Shown here: piece by piece, positions 14,068 to 22,417 of the stretch
Numbering within the stretch: position 1 is the first letter of the stretch
Layout: each line of letters starts with the position of its first letter
Origin: Proteobacteria bacterium ST_bin16
GTDB lineage: Bacteria; Pseudomonadota; Gammaproteobacteria; Burkholderiales; Nitrosomonadaceae
DNA: 28,674 nucleotides
Assembly: GCA_002083595.1 (NCBI GenBank)
Contig: MSXT01000025.1
Span: forward strand, 7,727 to 36,400
Reading direction: 5' to 3'
The notes under the pieces: model-generated
What the model was told of the DNA's origin: nothing
Seen by the model: the letters and a program-made list of their open reading frames with translations, nothing else
Database searches by the model: none
Translations under genes and position numbers: made by a program

Positions 14068-14102
14068 ATTTAACTCCACGCTTGCCTTTTACAGAACCGC
14101 GA

Positions 14103-14108
14103 ATTATA
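14103..14108 (-). promoter_or_regulatory. Candidate -10 box for rplU-rpmA
   Basis: TATAAT on the minus strand, 35 bp before the rplU ATG. No good -35 hexamer is found 16-18 bp upstream. The box shape and position make it the most likely rplU promoter core. Confidence 0.4.
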
Positions 14109-14160
14109 CATAAATAGCCTTTGATTGTGGTGGAAAATTTCATGCAATTTATCATTATGC

Positions 14161-14190
14161 TTGACACTTAGGCATCGTCATTCCTAACAT
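14161..14190 (+). promoter_or_regulatory. Candidate sigma-70 promoter of ispB
   Basis: TTGACA (14161-14166) followed after 18 bp by TAACAT (14185-14190). The start point would fall about 17 bp before the ispB GTG. Confidence 0.5.
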
Positions 14191-14213
14191 AGCGTTTTCT
14201 ACAAGGTATTATT

Positions 14214-15182
14214 GTGTCAATCGAAAATATTAGAAGCTTCATCGCGCAAGACATGGACATCGTTGACGATGTGATCCGCGCAAAATTGCATTCTCATGTC
14301 CTTCTGATTCGCCAGGTTAGTGAATATATAATTAATAGCGGAGGTAAGCGGTTACGTCCTGCATTGGTGATTTTATCGGCGGGCGCGTTTGGGTATAAGG
14401 GTAAATTTCATTACAATCTCGCAGCGGTTGTCGAGTTTATCCATACCGCAACTTTGCTGCATGATGATGTGGTCGATGAGTCCGAACTGCGGCGCAATAG
14501 AGAAACCGCCAATGCACTGTTTGGCAATGCCGCCAGTGTTCTGGTTGGGGATTTTCTTTATTCCAGGGCATTCCAAATGATGGTGGAAGTCGACAACATG
14601 CGCGTAATGCAGGTCTTGGCGGACGCCACCAATACGATTGCCGAAGGAGAAGTCCTGCAGCTGCTCAATTGCCGCGATCCGCAAGTGACGGAAGAAAACT
14701 ATCTGCAAGTCATTCGTTATAAAACTGCCAAATTGTTTGAAGCAGCAAGCCGGTTAGGCGCGATTCTCGGCGGTGCGACGCCGGAAGAAGAAAATGCCAT
14801 GTCGATTTACGGTATGCATTTGGGCACAGCATTTCAACTCATTGACGACATGCTCGACTATACCGGCAACAATCAAGATATCGGAAAGAATCTAGGTGAC
14901 GATCTGGCCGAAGGAAAACCGACATTGCCGCTTATTTATGCCATGCGTGTGGGTACCCCGGAACAAGCCGGCATTATCCGCAGAGCAATTGAAAATGGCG
15001 GGGAAGAGGGGTTTCAGCCCGTCCTTGATGTGATCCAGAAAACCGCAGCACTGGATTATGCGCGGAAATGCGCCGAGGCTGAAATTGTAACCGCAACGGC
15101 TGCGATAGCTTCCTTACCGGATTCGGAAAACAAAAAATGCCTTATGCAATTGGCGGATTTTGCCATTACCCGCAATCATTAA
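14214..15182 (+). CDS. ispB: Octaprenyl diphosphate synthase
   Basis: A long-chain trans-prenyltransferase that makes the ubiquinone side-chain precursor from isopentenyl and farnesyl diphosphates. The 322 residues match E. coli IspB (323). GGKRLRP lies at 43-49; the first aspartate-rich motif is DDVVD at 84-88 and the second DDMLD at 211-215. The residues before the first motif (FIHTATLLH) are small, fitting a long product. The start is GTG 14214, with AAGG upstream. It is divergent from rplU, the usual arrangement. Exact chain length (C40 is usual in ubiquinone-8 organisms) is inferred. Confidence 0.95.
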   Translation: MSIENIRSFIAQDMDIVDDVIRAKLHSHVLLIRQVSEYIINSGGKRLRPALVILSAGAFGYKGKFHYNLAAVVEFIHTATLLHDDVVDESELRRNRETANALFGNAASVLVGDFLYSRAFQMMVEVDNMRVMQVLADATNTIAEGEVLQLLNCRDPQVTEENYLQVIRYKTAKLFEAASRLGAILGGATPEEENAMSIYGMHLGTAFQLIDDMLDYTGNNQDIGKNLGDDLAEGKPTLPLIYAMRVGTPEQAGIIRRAIENGGEEGFQPVLDVIQKTAALDYARKCAEAEIVTATAAIASLPDSENKKCLMQLADFAITRNH

Positions 15183-15557
15183 AAAAACATGAGAAATTGT
15201 TGTGCTGATTAACCCGTGATCACCCTATGGATTTTGAAGGAAGTGTTTTTTCTCTTCTATCGATCAAGGTTGCTTCAACTACGGTATATGCAACGCAACA
15301 TTTTTCTGTGTTTCCATTCCTGAGTTTTATCCGTTTTTCCATCAAAATTATTTTGATCTGATCAAATTATTATTTTATATTCCATTGATAGGGAATAAAA
15401 CCCCGGTTAATCGATCATTTGCCACGGCAAAAAATTGTTATGCTGATCCGGCTATGGCAATTAAATCCGGATTGGCATGTTATCGATGCGCAGCAATGCG
15501 AATGTAATACACTCAATAAATCAGATTGATGCCATACAGGAAGTATCAGAAATCAAT
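15183..15557. other. AT-rich intergenic region between ispB and the PP0621 gene
   Basis: About 375 bp, clearly more AT-rich than its flanks. It has a small dyad ATCAAAA-TTA-TTTTGAT (15341-15357). A frame upstream of the PP0621 gene is open from 15477 but its N-terminal 27 residues are not family-like. No RNA gene or clear terminator of ispB is visible. Confidence 0.5.
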
Positions 15558-15785
15558 ATGGGCAAATTAATTTTTTACGTACTGATCGCACTGCTGATTT
15601 ATTGGATAATCAAAAGCCGTCGGCCCAAGCAGGAGGAGCATGAAGATTCACCGGAAGCTGTTGAAGATATGGTGAATTGTGCCCAATGCGGTGTTTATTT
15701 GCCGAAAAGTGAAGCTATCCATAGTCATACTAAATACTTTTGTAGCCATGAGCATTGTAACTTGTATATAAATTCTTCAACTTGA
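15558..15785 (+). CDS. PP0621-family small membrane protein
   Basis: A 75-residue protein of the PP0621 family. One N-terminal membrane helix (GKLIFYVLIALLIYWII) is followed by a charged linker. A zinc-ribbon-like C-terminus follows: MVNCAQCGVYLPKSEAIHS, then KYFCSHEHCNLY, with paired Cys/His ligands. The start at 15558 (MGKLIF) is the family start; an upstream ATG at 15477 is in frame but adds unrelated residues. AGGAAG lies upstream at longer than usual spacing. It sits 10 bp before pilS, an arrangement commonly seen in betaproteobacteria. Molecular function is unknown. Confidence 0.85.
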   Translation: MGKLIFYVLIALLIYWIIKSRRPKQEEHEDSPEAVEDMVNCAQCGVYLPKSEAIHSHTKYFCSHEHCNLYINSST

Positions 15786-15795
15786 GCCGATTTTT

Positions 15796-17448
15796 GTGTC
15801 AACTTCACTATACCCCTCACCCCATAAACATTCATTATTTTGGCCGCTAGAATCCGGCGCAACGGCGGCCGATTATACCGATCAATACTGGCGTTCTCTC
15901 TATTATTTCAATTGCTTCCGCTTTGTGATTGGCAGCGGTCTATTGATTGTCTCATGGCAATCCGGATTTGCTAATCTCGGTTCTTATCACTATCAGCTGT
16001 TTTTATATACCGGCATTGGCCATGTGTTTTTCAGCGGCATGTTCATGCTGCTGATCCGATTGCGTTTTCCTGGTTTTAACCGGCAACTGGCGATCCAGGT
16101 CATCAGCGATATCGCATTTTTCTCGCTGATGCTTTACGCCAGTGGTGGCTTGCAAAGCGGTTTGGGTGTTTTATTGTTGGTATCGCTGGCTGGAGCGGGT
16201 CTTATCAGCCGTGGGCGTTTGGCGCTGTTTTTTGCTTCTATTGCGACGATCAGCCTGCTGCTGCAGGAAACCTACTCCTTATGGACGGTTGATCATTACG
16301 CTGCGCAATATTCGCAGGCTGGTTTATTGAGCATGGCGTATTTTGCCGTTGCCTGGCTGGCGCATCGATTGGCCAAATATACCTTGGCCAGTGAACAGCT
16401 GGCCAAAGAGCGCGGCATCGATCTGGCGAATATGGCGCAAGTCAATCAATTGGTTATTCAAGACTTGCAGGAAGGGGTATTGGTTGTCGATCAGTACGGT
16501 TATATCCGGCAGCGTAATGCCTATGCGGAACGATTATTTGATCTGAATTTATCTGCGGATAAAGCGGAACGGCTCAAATTATCCGATTGTATGCCCGAGT
16601 TAGCCAGCCGTCTTACCAGCTGGCAGGGTGATAGCAGTATCAGTTTCGATTTGCTGCGCCTAGCCCATAGTAACGCCCTGGTGCGGACGCGTTTTCTTCC
16701 AATACAAGCGGATTCCCGCAACGGCGTTGTTATTTTCCTCGAGGATATGGGGCGCATACAGGCGCAGTTACAGCAGTTAAAACTTGCCGCTTTAGGGCGT
16801 TTGACCGCTAATATCGCACATGAAATCCGTAATCCGCTATCCGCTATCAATCACGCGGCTGAACTGTTGGAAGAAGAGCAGCTTGAGAGCAATACAGATC
16901 CGCGCCTTGTACGCATCATTTGTGATAATACCCGGCGTTTAAACAAGATCGTCCAGGATGTGTTGCAATTAAACCGGCGTAATATTGCAAAGCCTGATTT
17001 GATTGATTTACATGAGTTTATGGAAAAATTTCTGGAGGAGTTTTGTCATGCGGAAAGAATGGACAGAAATGTGTTCGTGTTGAGAAATTCCAACCATCAC
17101 CGGGTAAGTTTTGATCGCGATCACTTGAATCAAGTGCTCTGGAATTTATGCCGCAATGCGTGGAGACACTGCTGCAAACAGGTGGATAGTGTTCGTATCG
17201 AGTTATCCGTAGCGGCCAATGAAAATAATGTCTATCTGGATATCGTGGATGATGGTCCGGGTATCGATCCGCAGCAGGTGAAGCAGATTTTTGAACCGTT
17301 TTTTACCACGGCTGCCGGAGGTACCGGTCTGGGTTTATATATTGCGCGCGAATTGTGCGAAACTAATCAAGCCTCACTGGATTACATTGAAGGTTCCAGC
17401 GGCGGACATTTCCGTATTATTTGCCAAAGTAATCAATCATGTCTGTAG
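15796..17448 (+). CDS. pilS: Sensor histidine kinase PilS
   Basis: Membrane sensor that controls the NtrC-type regulator PilR, and through it sigma-54-dependent type IV pilin genes. The 550 residues begin with about six membrane helices (36-190), as in PilS. A PAS-like domain follows (QLVIQDLQEGVLVVDQYG, about 219-315). The phospho-acceptor is His342 in NIAHEIRNPLSAI, then NLCRNAWRH, DDGPGID and TGLGLYIARELC. The start is GTG 15796 with no strong ribosome site. It overlaps pilR by 10 bp. In Pseudomonas PilS senses pilin levels in the membrane. No pilin gene is present in this window, so the target here is inferred from the family. Confidence 0.92.
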   Translation: MSTSLYPSPHKHSLFWPLESGATAADYTDQYWRSLYYFNCFRFVIGSGLLIVSWQSGFANLGSYHYQLFLYTGIGHVFFSGMFMLLIRLRFPGFNRQLAIQVISDIAFFSLMLYASGGLQSGLGVLLLVSLAGAGLISRGRLALFFASIATISLLLQETYSLWTVDHYAAQYSQAGLLSMAYFAVAWLAHRLAKYTLASEQLAKERGIDLANMAQVNQLVIQDLQEGVLVVDQYGYIRQRNAYAERLFDLNLSADKAERLKLSDCMPELASRLTSWQGDSSISFDLLRLAHSNALVRTRFLPIQADSRNGVVIFLEDMGRIQAQLQQLKLAALGRLTANIAHEIRNPLSAINHAAELLEEEQLESNTDPRLVRIICDNTRRLNKIVQDVLQLNRRNIAKPDLIDLHEFMEKFLEEFCHAERMDRNVFVLRNSNHHRVSFDRDHLNQVLWNLCRNAWRHCCKQVDSVRIELSVAANENNVYLDIVDDGPGIDPQQVKQIFEPFFTTAAGGTGLGLYIARELCETNQASLDYIEGSSGGHFRIICQSNQSCL

Positions 17449-18848
17449 ATAGCGAACGATCCGTCAATTCCCATAGAAAAACTGCTTCTCCGCATATTCT
17501 GATTGTGGATGACGAGCCCGATATTATCGAGTTGCTTGAATTGACGCTGGCTCGCATGGGAATGGATGTTTCCAGTGCGCAGTGTATTGGTGACGCTAAG
17601 CAGTTGCTGCAATCCCGGCAGTTTCAGTTATGTTTGACCGATATGCGTTTGCCGGATGGAGATGGGCTGGAGCTGGTTAAATATATTGCACAGCATTGCG
17701 CGGATTTGCCGGTCGCCGTGATCACTGCGCATGGCACCACGGAAAATGCCGTGGCTGCGCTTAAAGCCGGTGCCTTTGATTATTTACCCAAACCGGTTTC
17801 GTTAAAACAATTGCGGGATCTGGTCAAGTCGGCATTGAGCCTGCCGCCGATGCAGATTGAATCGGCAGTGCAAGTCAGTCAGCGTGTGTTATTAGGCGAA
17901 TCCGCGCCGATGCTTCAGCTGCGCGCAACGATTGATAAACTTTCCCGTAGTCAGGCCGCGGTTTATATCAGCGGTGAATCCGGTAGCGGCAAGGAACTTG
18001 CGGCCAGAATGATTCATGAGAGGAGCGCGCGTCACACACAGCCTTTTGTCGCCGTCAATTGCGGTGCGATCCCGGAGAATTTGATGGAAAGCGAGTTTTT
18101 CGGGTATAAGAAGGGCGCCTTTACCGGTGCGGAAAAAGATCATGACGGTTTCTTTCTGGCAGCGAATGGCGGCACTCTGTTTTTGGATGAAGTCGCCGAT
18201 TTGCCATTGACGATGCAGGTCAAACTGCTCAGGGTGATACAGGAAAAGCAAGTTAGGAGAATCGGTGAGACACAGGAGAAAAGTGTCGATGTGCGCATCA
18301 TTAGCGCTACACATAAAAAACTCAACCTGTGCGTCGAGACCGGGCAATTTCGTCAGGATTTGTACTACCGGTTGAATGTGATTGAATTGAATATGCCAGC
18401 GCTACGCGAAATGCGCGACGATATTCCGCTGATCGCAGAAGCCGTGCTGGCCAAGCTATGCCGGGAAGCGGGGCGGTCAGCTTGTAGTCTGAAGAAAGAC
18501 GCGCTGGCACTGCTCAAGAGCTACGATTATCCGGGCAATGTGCGCGAGCTGGAAAATATACTGGAGCGGACACTTGCACTGTGTTTTGACACGGAAATCG
18601 GAAAAGAAGATTTACAGTTGCCGCATAAAGCAAAAGAGACTCCGCAAATTGCCATGATTAAGCTCCCCGCCGATCTGGAACAGAATCTGCCGTTGCAGGA
18701 TTTTCTCGATAGGCTGGAGAGAGATTCCATCGTCAAAGCATTGAATGAAAACCGGTACAACCGCACCAAAGCAGCCAAGATTCTGGGGATTACGGTTCGT
18801 TCGCTGCGTTACCGGATGGAGCGTTTAGGATTAAATGACAGAGCGTAG
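17439..18848 (+). CDS. pilR: Sigma-54-dependent response regulator PilR
   Basis: A 469-residue NtrC-family activator. The receiver domain has DDE at 24-26 and phospho-acceptor Asp68 (LCLTDMRLPDGDG). The AAA+ domain has Walker A GESGSGKE (179-186), GAFTGA (226-231), which contacts sigma-54, and GGTLFLDEVADL (Walker B). RQDLYYRLNVIEL and YPGNVRELENI are also standard. A Fis-type helix-turn-helix ends the protein (NRTKAAKILGITVRSLRYRM). It overlaps pilS by 10 bp and is translationally coupled to it. All key ATPase residues are present, so it should be functional. Confidence 0.94.
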   Translation: MSVDSERSVNSHRKTASPHILIVDDEPDIIELLELTLARMGMDVSSAQCIGDAKQLLQSRQFQLCLTDMRLPDGDGLELVKYIAQHCADLPVAVITAHGTTENAVAALKAGAFDYLPKPVSLKQLRDLVKSALSLPPMQIESAVQVSQRVLLGESAPMLQLRATIDKLSRSQAAVYISGESGSGKELAARMIHERSARHTQPFVAVNCGAIPENLMESEFFGYKKGAFTGAEKDHDGFFLAANGGTLFLDEVADLPLTMQVKLLRVIQEKQVRRIGETQEKSVDVRIISATHKKLNLCVETGQFRQDLYYRLNVIELNMPALREMRDDIPLIAEAVLAKLCREAGRSACSLKKDALALLKSYDYPGNVRELENILERTLALCFDTEIGKEDLQLPHKAKETPQIAMIKLPADLEQNLPLQDFLDRLERDSIVKALNENRYNRTKAAKILGITVRSLRYRMERLGLNDRA

Positions 18849-18942
18849 CGGATTAAATCGCCCATCAAGTCTTTTCCTCAATCCAGGAAACACAATTATT
18901 ATCGCCGCTGTAAGGTGATTATGTATCCGTAGCTTATTCGTT

Positions 18943-18964
18943 GAATTAATCAGCGCTTCCTTAG
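18943..18964 (-). repeat. Second solo copy of the dispersed end motif
   Basis: On the minus strand it reads CTAAGGAAGCGCTGATTAAT plus two bases. It matches 19 of 22 positions of 12-33, and CTAAGGAAGC-CTGA matches the left end of the element at 5342. It begins 5 bp past the stop of the lipoprotein gene, between convergent genes. Confidence 0.5.
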
Positions 18965-18969
18965 GAAAT

Positions 18970-19335
18970 TTACTGATTGGACCAATATCTGAGTTTTCTA
19001 TCCTTATCAAAGTACAAATAAGTTCCGGTTCCAATGCCAATGAAGTCGGATCCGACAATGATGGAGTCCGCTCCGGGAATATGGTATTCCCAGGTATCTC
19101 CGCTCGAGCTTTTGCGGGTTCTATAACACCACTTGCAGGGAGACCCCCAGGAAGCAATCACTTGTTCCTGTGTCATGCCTACGGCAAGCTCCTTAAAATC
19201 GATCGCTCTGCGAATTTCTTCCGGCAGGTTGTTGTCTGCTAAAACTTCCTGCCGGATGCGATTGTCTCTTACCGCGCTACATCCACTCAGGATTAGGACT
19301 GTTGCAATCACTGTAATAACGAGTCTCTTATTCAT
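18970..19335 (-). CDS. SmpA/BamE-like lipoprotein
   Basis: A 121-residue lipoprotein. The start is ATG 19335, giving MNKRLVITVIATVLILSGC with a lipobox LSGC and lipidated Cys19; a longer frame to 19377 adds residues not suited to a signal peptide. The segment KELAVGMTQEQVIASWGSP matches the GMT-x-x-QV-x-x-x-x-G-x-P pattern of SmpA/OmlA/BamE-fold proteins. The rest is CKWCYRTRKSSSGDTWEY with a C-x-x-C pair, then a Gly-rich strand region. BamE itself acts in outer-membrane protein assembly; this is a paralogous small lipoprotein of unknown role. Confidence 0.75.
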   Translation of the reverse strand: MNKRLVITVIATVLILSGCSAVRDNRIRQEVLADNNLPEEIRRAIDFKELAVGMTQEQVIASWGSPCKWCYRTRKSSSGDTWEYHIPGADSIIVGSDFIGIGTGTYLYFDKDRKLRYWSNQ

Positions 19336-19498
19336 AAAGAAAATCATCCATAACTGGATCAAGTGACGGATTGGCAATTTTAGGTTTCATAGTGAAATAA
19401 GGAGCGGTTTTTTTATTATATGACGACTACTGTTGAAGTCTTTTTAAATTGAATAATTAACAGTATGATAGTTTAAAAATTTCAAAGGAATATTTTTA

Positions 19499-19885
19499 AT
19501 GATGCACATAATATCCAGATTTTCCTTGCTTGTTGTTCTATCATTACTTTTTTCGTTTCAAGCGCATGCGCGTGAAACAATAACTGCCGACGTTTATTTT
19601 AACAGGGCCGGCACGAAGATTCTAAGCGGTGTTGCTAATGTGGCTACCGGTTGGATGGAGTTGCCGAAAAATATCTCTTTATGGAACCAAAGAGATCAAA
19701 ATGCGTTGATTGGTATTACTGAGGGGTTGTTATGGGGCGTTTTTCATACGGTTGGCCGGACAGGCAATGGCGCATTGGATCTTGTGACTTTCTGGTTGCC
19801 CACTTATCCGATTCCGGATCCGCTGTTTGTCTGGGATGATTTCTCGAAAGAATCGGAATATCACGGTTGGCGGATGGGCCGGTGA
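19499..19885 (+). CDS. Exosortase system-associated protein, TIGR04073 family
   Basis: A 128-residue exported protein. The signal peptide (FSLLVVLSLLFSFQAHA) ends at about residue 24. The mature part carries the family pattern: YFNRAGTKILSGVANVATGW, then MELPKNI, GITEGLLWGVFHTVGRTGNGALDLVTFWLPTYP split by no gap, and PDPLFVWDDF. This is TIGR04073, found in genomes with PEP-CTERM/exosortase protein sorting. The ribosome site AAGGA lies 9 bp before the first of two ATGs. It converges on a PEP-CTERM gene 219 bp downstream, supporting the link. Biochemical function is unknown. Confidence 0.85.
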   Translation: MMHIISRFSLLVVLSLLFSFQAHARETITADVYFNRAGTKILSGVANVATGWMELPKNISLWNQRDQNALIGITEGLLWGVFHTVGRTGNGALDLVTFWLPTYPIPDPLFVWDDFSKESEYHGWRMGR

Positions 19886-20050
19886 TTTTTAACTAACGCA
19901 CATCGTTCGTTTCAGCTTGGGGAAGAAGCACCACAACACGTATCCGGATTTTTGCGCACACGATTTAGCAAACCGCTTTTCTGGTTTGATCGGATTGAGC
20001 GGTGGACTGTGGATATATGTTTACTGATTTAACTGAAAGTACATAGGAAA

Positions 20051-20078
20051 CAAAACGGGAGCTTAAGCTCCCGTTTTG
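20051..20078. terminator. Perfect palindrome, bidirectional terminator
   Basis: A 28-bp perfect palindrome: CAAAACGGGAGCTT joined to its own reverse complement. The stem has an A/T-rich end on both sides, so it can end transcripts from either side. It lies 26 bp past the PEP-CTERM stop and 165 bp past the TIGR04073 gene. Confidence 0.75.
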
Positions 20079-20104
20079 AATTAAATCAAAAACTACCTTA
20101 CCAA

Positions 20105-20680
20105 TTATTTTCTGCGGCGTGCCGAGAATCCTAGCAGGCCCAAACCAACCAGCAACATAGCGTAGGTTTCTGGTTCTGGAACGGGTGAGACGTACCAAGC
20201 AGAATTTGGCGAGAAGCTTGTGCCTTGCACATGTAAAGCCAACTCTCCGTTAATCGGGAGATGCGAGCTGCCTAATCCAAAAGCATCCCATGAAACTGTT
20301 TCGCCAGTTTTAAGCTTATCGCTTCCACGGCCAAAATCATATCTAAAATCAAAGCTGCCGCCGGGGCCGCCGCCGGGGTTTTTGCTAACAGTACTCACGC
20401 CGCCGCCGGGTACGACTGTTACAGAGCTAGGTGTTAAACCATCTACAGCCATTGCACCAACAAATGCACCAGAGCCAAATGCGCTTAAATTAATGTTGTG
20501 AAGAAAGAATGACCAGTGTCCGCCACCCAGATCATTAATATCCAGATCTGCAAGGTGCGCTGTTGCGGGGCCGCCGCCGGATAGCAGGTGCCCAAAATGA
20601 TAAGTTGCTGCTTGGGCACCACTTCCGATAACAAGAGCGCCCACTGTGATAATGGACATTGCCAGTTTTCTTAACATCAT
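20105..20680 (-). CDS. PEP-CTERM sorting domain protein
   Basis: A 191-residue secreted protein processed by an exosortase. The N-terminal signal peptide (MSIITVGALVIGSGAQAA) is followed by a Gly-rich, beta-strand-like body (LLSGGGPATAHL, PGGGVSTV, NPGGGPGGSFDF). The C-terminus is the tripartite PEP-CTERM tag from about residue 167: VPEPETYAM, a hydrophobic helix (LLVGLGLLGF) and SARRRK. A very strong ribosome site (GGGAGG, 8 bp before the first of two ATGs) suggests high expression. The tag predicts membrane retention, cleavage by exosortase and export, typically alongside exopolysaccharide. The exosortase gene is not in this window. The body itself matches no family I recognise. Confidence 0.9.
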   Translation of the reverse strand: MMLRKLAMSIITVGALVIGSGAQAATYHFGHLLSGGGPATAHLADLDINDLGGGHWSFFLHNINLSAFGSGAFVGAMAVDGLTPSSVTVVPGGGVSTVSKNPGGGPGGSFDFRYDFGRGSDKLKTGETVSWDAFGLGSSHLPINGELALHVQGTSFSPNSAWYVSPVPEPETYAMLLVGLGLLGFSARRRK

Positions 20681-21017
20681 TTTTACTACCTCCCAAAAAT
20701 TCTTAAATCAGGTCTTGTGTCACTTGTATCCATCTAGCAATCAACACGTCTTCCTGCTGGTGCTAACAATAACCGCAGGAGCAATCGAAAACAATAGATC
20801 ACTCCTCCTGATTTATTAGGATTCTTGTCCTAAGTAAAATCAATGCTCACTTCATGAGTGTAAGTACGGTAGTAATTTTTGACTAGGGCACAACAGGGAG
20901 CGATGCGTTTGTTTGCTATGGATACAAGGCATAGATGCTTGTATCAGCTTTCACAGTCAGTACTTATAAAAACAAAAAAGCACTTAGAATATACATTTCT
21001 TAAGTGCTTGATTTGTT
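20681..21017. other. Intergenic region upstream of the PEP-CTERM gene
   Basis: 337 bp without a gene; a 60-codon plus-strand frame here reads antisense through the tRNA. It must hold the PEP-CTERM promoter. I looked for a GG-N10-GC sigma-54 site and found none. A spaced repeat CAGGAG/CTCCTG (20776-20810) is weak. The right end contains the tRNA-fMet terminator. Confidence 0.5.
20974..21009 (-). terminator. Terminator of tRNA-fMet
   Basis: On the minus strand AAGCACTTA pairs with TAAGTGCTT across 14 nt and runs into six more T. It begins 9 bp past the CCA end of the tRNA. Confidence 0.75.
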
Positions 21018-21094
<77 letters not shown>

Positions 21095-21105
21095 TCAGGA
21101 GCGGG

Positions 21106-21136
21106 ATTATAGCACAAGCAAACACGAGCAGGTCAA
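21106..21136 (-). promoter_or_regulatory. Candidate promoter of tRNA-fMet
   Basis: On the minus strand TTGACC (21131-21136), a 19-bp spacer, then TGC-TATAAT with the -10 at 21106-21111, which is an extended -10. It lies 11 bp before the tRNA 5' end. Confidence 0.55.
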
Positions 21137-21176
21137 TGAACATTGATTACAGTCTTTTTAATTAAGAGAGTTTAAT

Positions 21177-22043
21177 TCAACATTGTGATAAATGATTGTT
21201 CCATCGGGTTTGTTTATGCCGCTGCCAGGCAATTTCTTTTTTGATGGCGGTATCAATAATTTGCAGGACATTGCCAACGTTAACAGGTTTGTTTTGCTGT
21301 TTAATGGTTCCGGTTAAGCGTGCCTGAGGTAGCTTTCCGCGTTGATAGTAAGACCATATTTCCGCCGCATAGTCGGATTGTGCTAATTCCGGCGCAAAGC
21401 GGCTCAAAAATGTCGTGAGGTTATCGATGTCGCGTTTGATCATATAACGCGCTTGGAAATTACTGGCTGCGTTAACAGCCTGGGGTAGATCAATGATTAC
21501 CGGGCCATGGCTATCGACCAGCACATTGTAAGGCGATAGGTCGCCGTGCACGATCCCGGCGCACAGCATGGTGACAATTTGCTCGATTAAAATTTTGTGA
21601 TAGGTGCGTGCTTGCTTTGGCGTCAGTATCAGATCATTCAAACGCGGCGCTACATTTCCTCCCGCATCGGTAACCAGCTCCATCAAGAGCACGCCGGAAA
21701 AAAAGTTATAGAATTTCGGCACGCGAATACCCGCCATTCCCAAACGGCATAGCATGTCGACTTCGGTGCTTTGCCAGGATTCTTCGCGCGCGCTGCGGCC
21801 ATAATGGCTGCCATTTTCTATTGCACGGGCGCGGCGGCTGTTTTTAGTCTTGCGCCCTTCGGTGTAGCAGGCGCGTTGATGGAAATTGCATTTGTTGCTT
21901 TCTTTGTATACTTTGGCGCAGCGGACTTGTTCGCCGCTGCGCACCATATAAATCATCGCTTCTTTGCCGCTCATGAGCTGGCAAATTACGCTATCAATCA
22001 AACCTTCTTCAATCAGCGGTTCTAGTCGTTTGGGTATTCTCAT
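21177..22043 (-). CDS. RIO-family serine protein kinase
   Basis: A 288-residue atypical kinase of the RIO1-like bacterial group. The nucleotide loop reads LMSGKEAMIYMV (Lys27) with Lys44 in CAKVYK. The flexible-loop region is basic (RKTKNSRRARAIENGS). The catalytic loop is HGDLSPYN (166-173) and the metal-binding motif IDLPQ has Asp185. All kinase residues are present, so it should be active. Bacterial RIO proteins have no well-defined substrate. The C-terminal 100 residues after the kinase core are charged. There is no clear ribosome site at the ATG. It is divergent from the HD-GYP gene, 374 bp away. Confidence 0.88.
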   Translation of the reverse strand: MRIPKRLEPLIEEGLIDSVICQLMSGKEAMIYMVRSGEQVRCAKVYKESNKCNFHQRACYTEGRKTKNSRRARAIENGSHYGRSAREESWQSTEVDMLCRLGMAGIRVPKFYNFFSGVLLMELVTDAGGNVAPRLNDLILTPKQARTYHKILIEQIVTMLCAGIVHGDLSPYNVLVDSHGPVIIDLPQAVNAASNFQARYMIKRDIDNLTTFLSRFAPELAQSDYAAEIWSYYQRGKLPQARLTGTIKQQNKPVNVGNVLQIIDTAIKKEIAWQRHKQTRWNNHLSQC

Positions 22044-22417
22044 AGGGTTTATGCCGGCGTACGTGATTAAAGTACGCTTGTCATCCTCCTGCCGGGTAAT
22101 GTAAATAATGTGTTGTCCTTGCCGCGATCATCGGTATCAATCGAATTGGGATAACCACGTTGAACAAATTGTAGGAAGAATGATTTCTTTTTGGAATGTG
22201 GCATATTGTCGCGCGGCAAATTGCCACATAACAAATTGCAAAAATGGAATATGGAAAATTTCTTCCAATTCCATCAATTCAATGAAAAAACCAGCGCTAC
22301 GAGTTCACGCTAAATCGTTTAAAATAGCGCTGGAATACACAGCTTAGCCGCCATATTGCGAAAATTCCGGGCGGCAGCGTCATGGTTATTGCCTTCACCA
22401 TTCTCTGGGAGAAGTTT
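22044..22417. other. Intergenic region between the RIO kinase and HD-GYP genes
   Basis: 374 bp. A 79-codon plus-strand frame lies here (22108-22347), but it is Cys/Asn/His-rich, lacks a ribosome site and matches nothing, so I do not call it. A spaced inverted repeat ATGTGGCA/TGCCACAT (22196-22229) lies about 190 bp before the HD-GYP start and could be an operator. Confidence 0.5.

Noticed and set aside
13756..14079. Longer rplU from GTG 14079
   Set aside because: It overlaps the ribosome site of ATG 14067, which gives the standard 103-residue protein.
22196..22215. Possible sigma-54 promoter (TGGCAT) upstream of the HD-GYP gene
   Set aside because: The GG to GC spacing is one base short and the -12 element is poor.
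22108..22347. 79-codon plus-strand frame between the RIO and HD-GYP genes
   Set aside because: Unusual composition, no ribosome site, no recognisable family, and it covers the dyad at 22196-22229.
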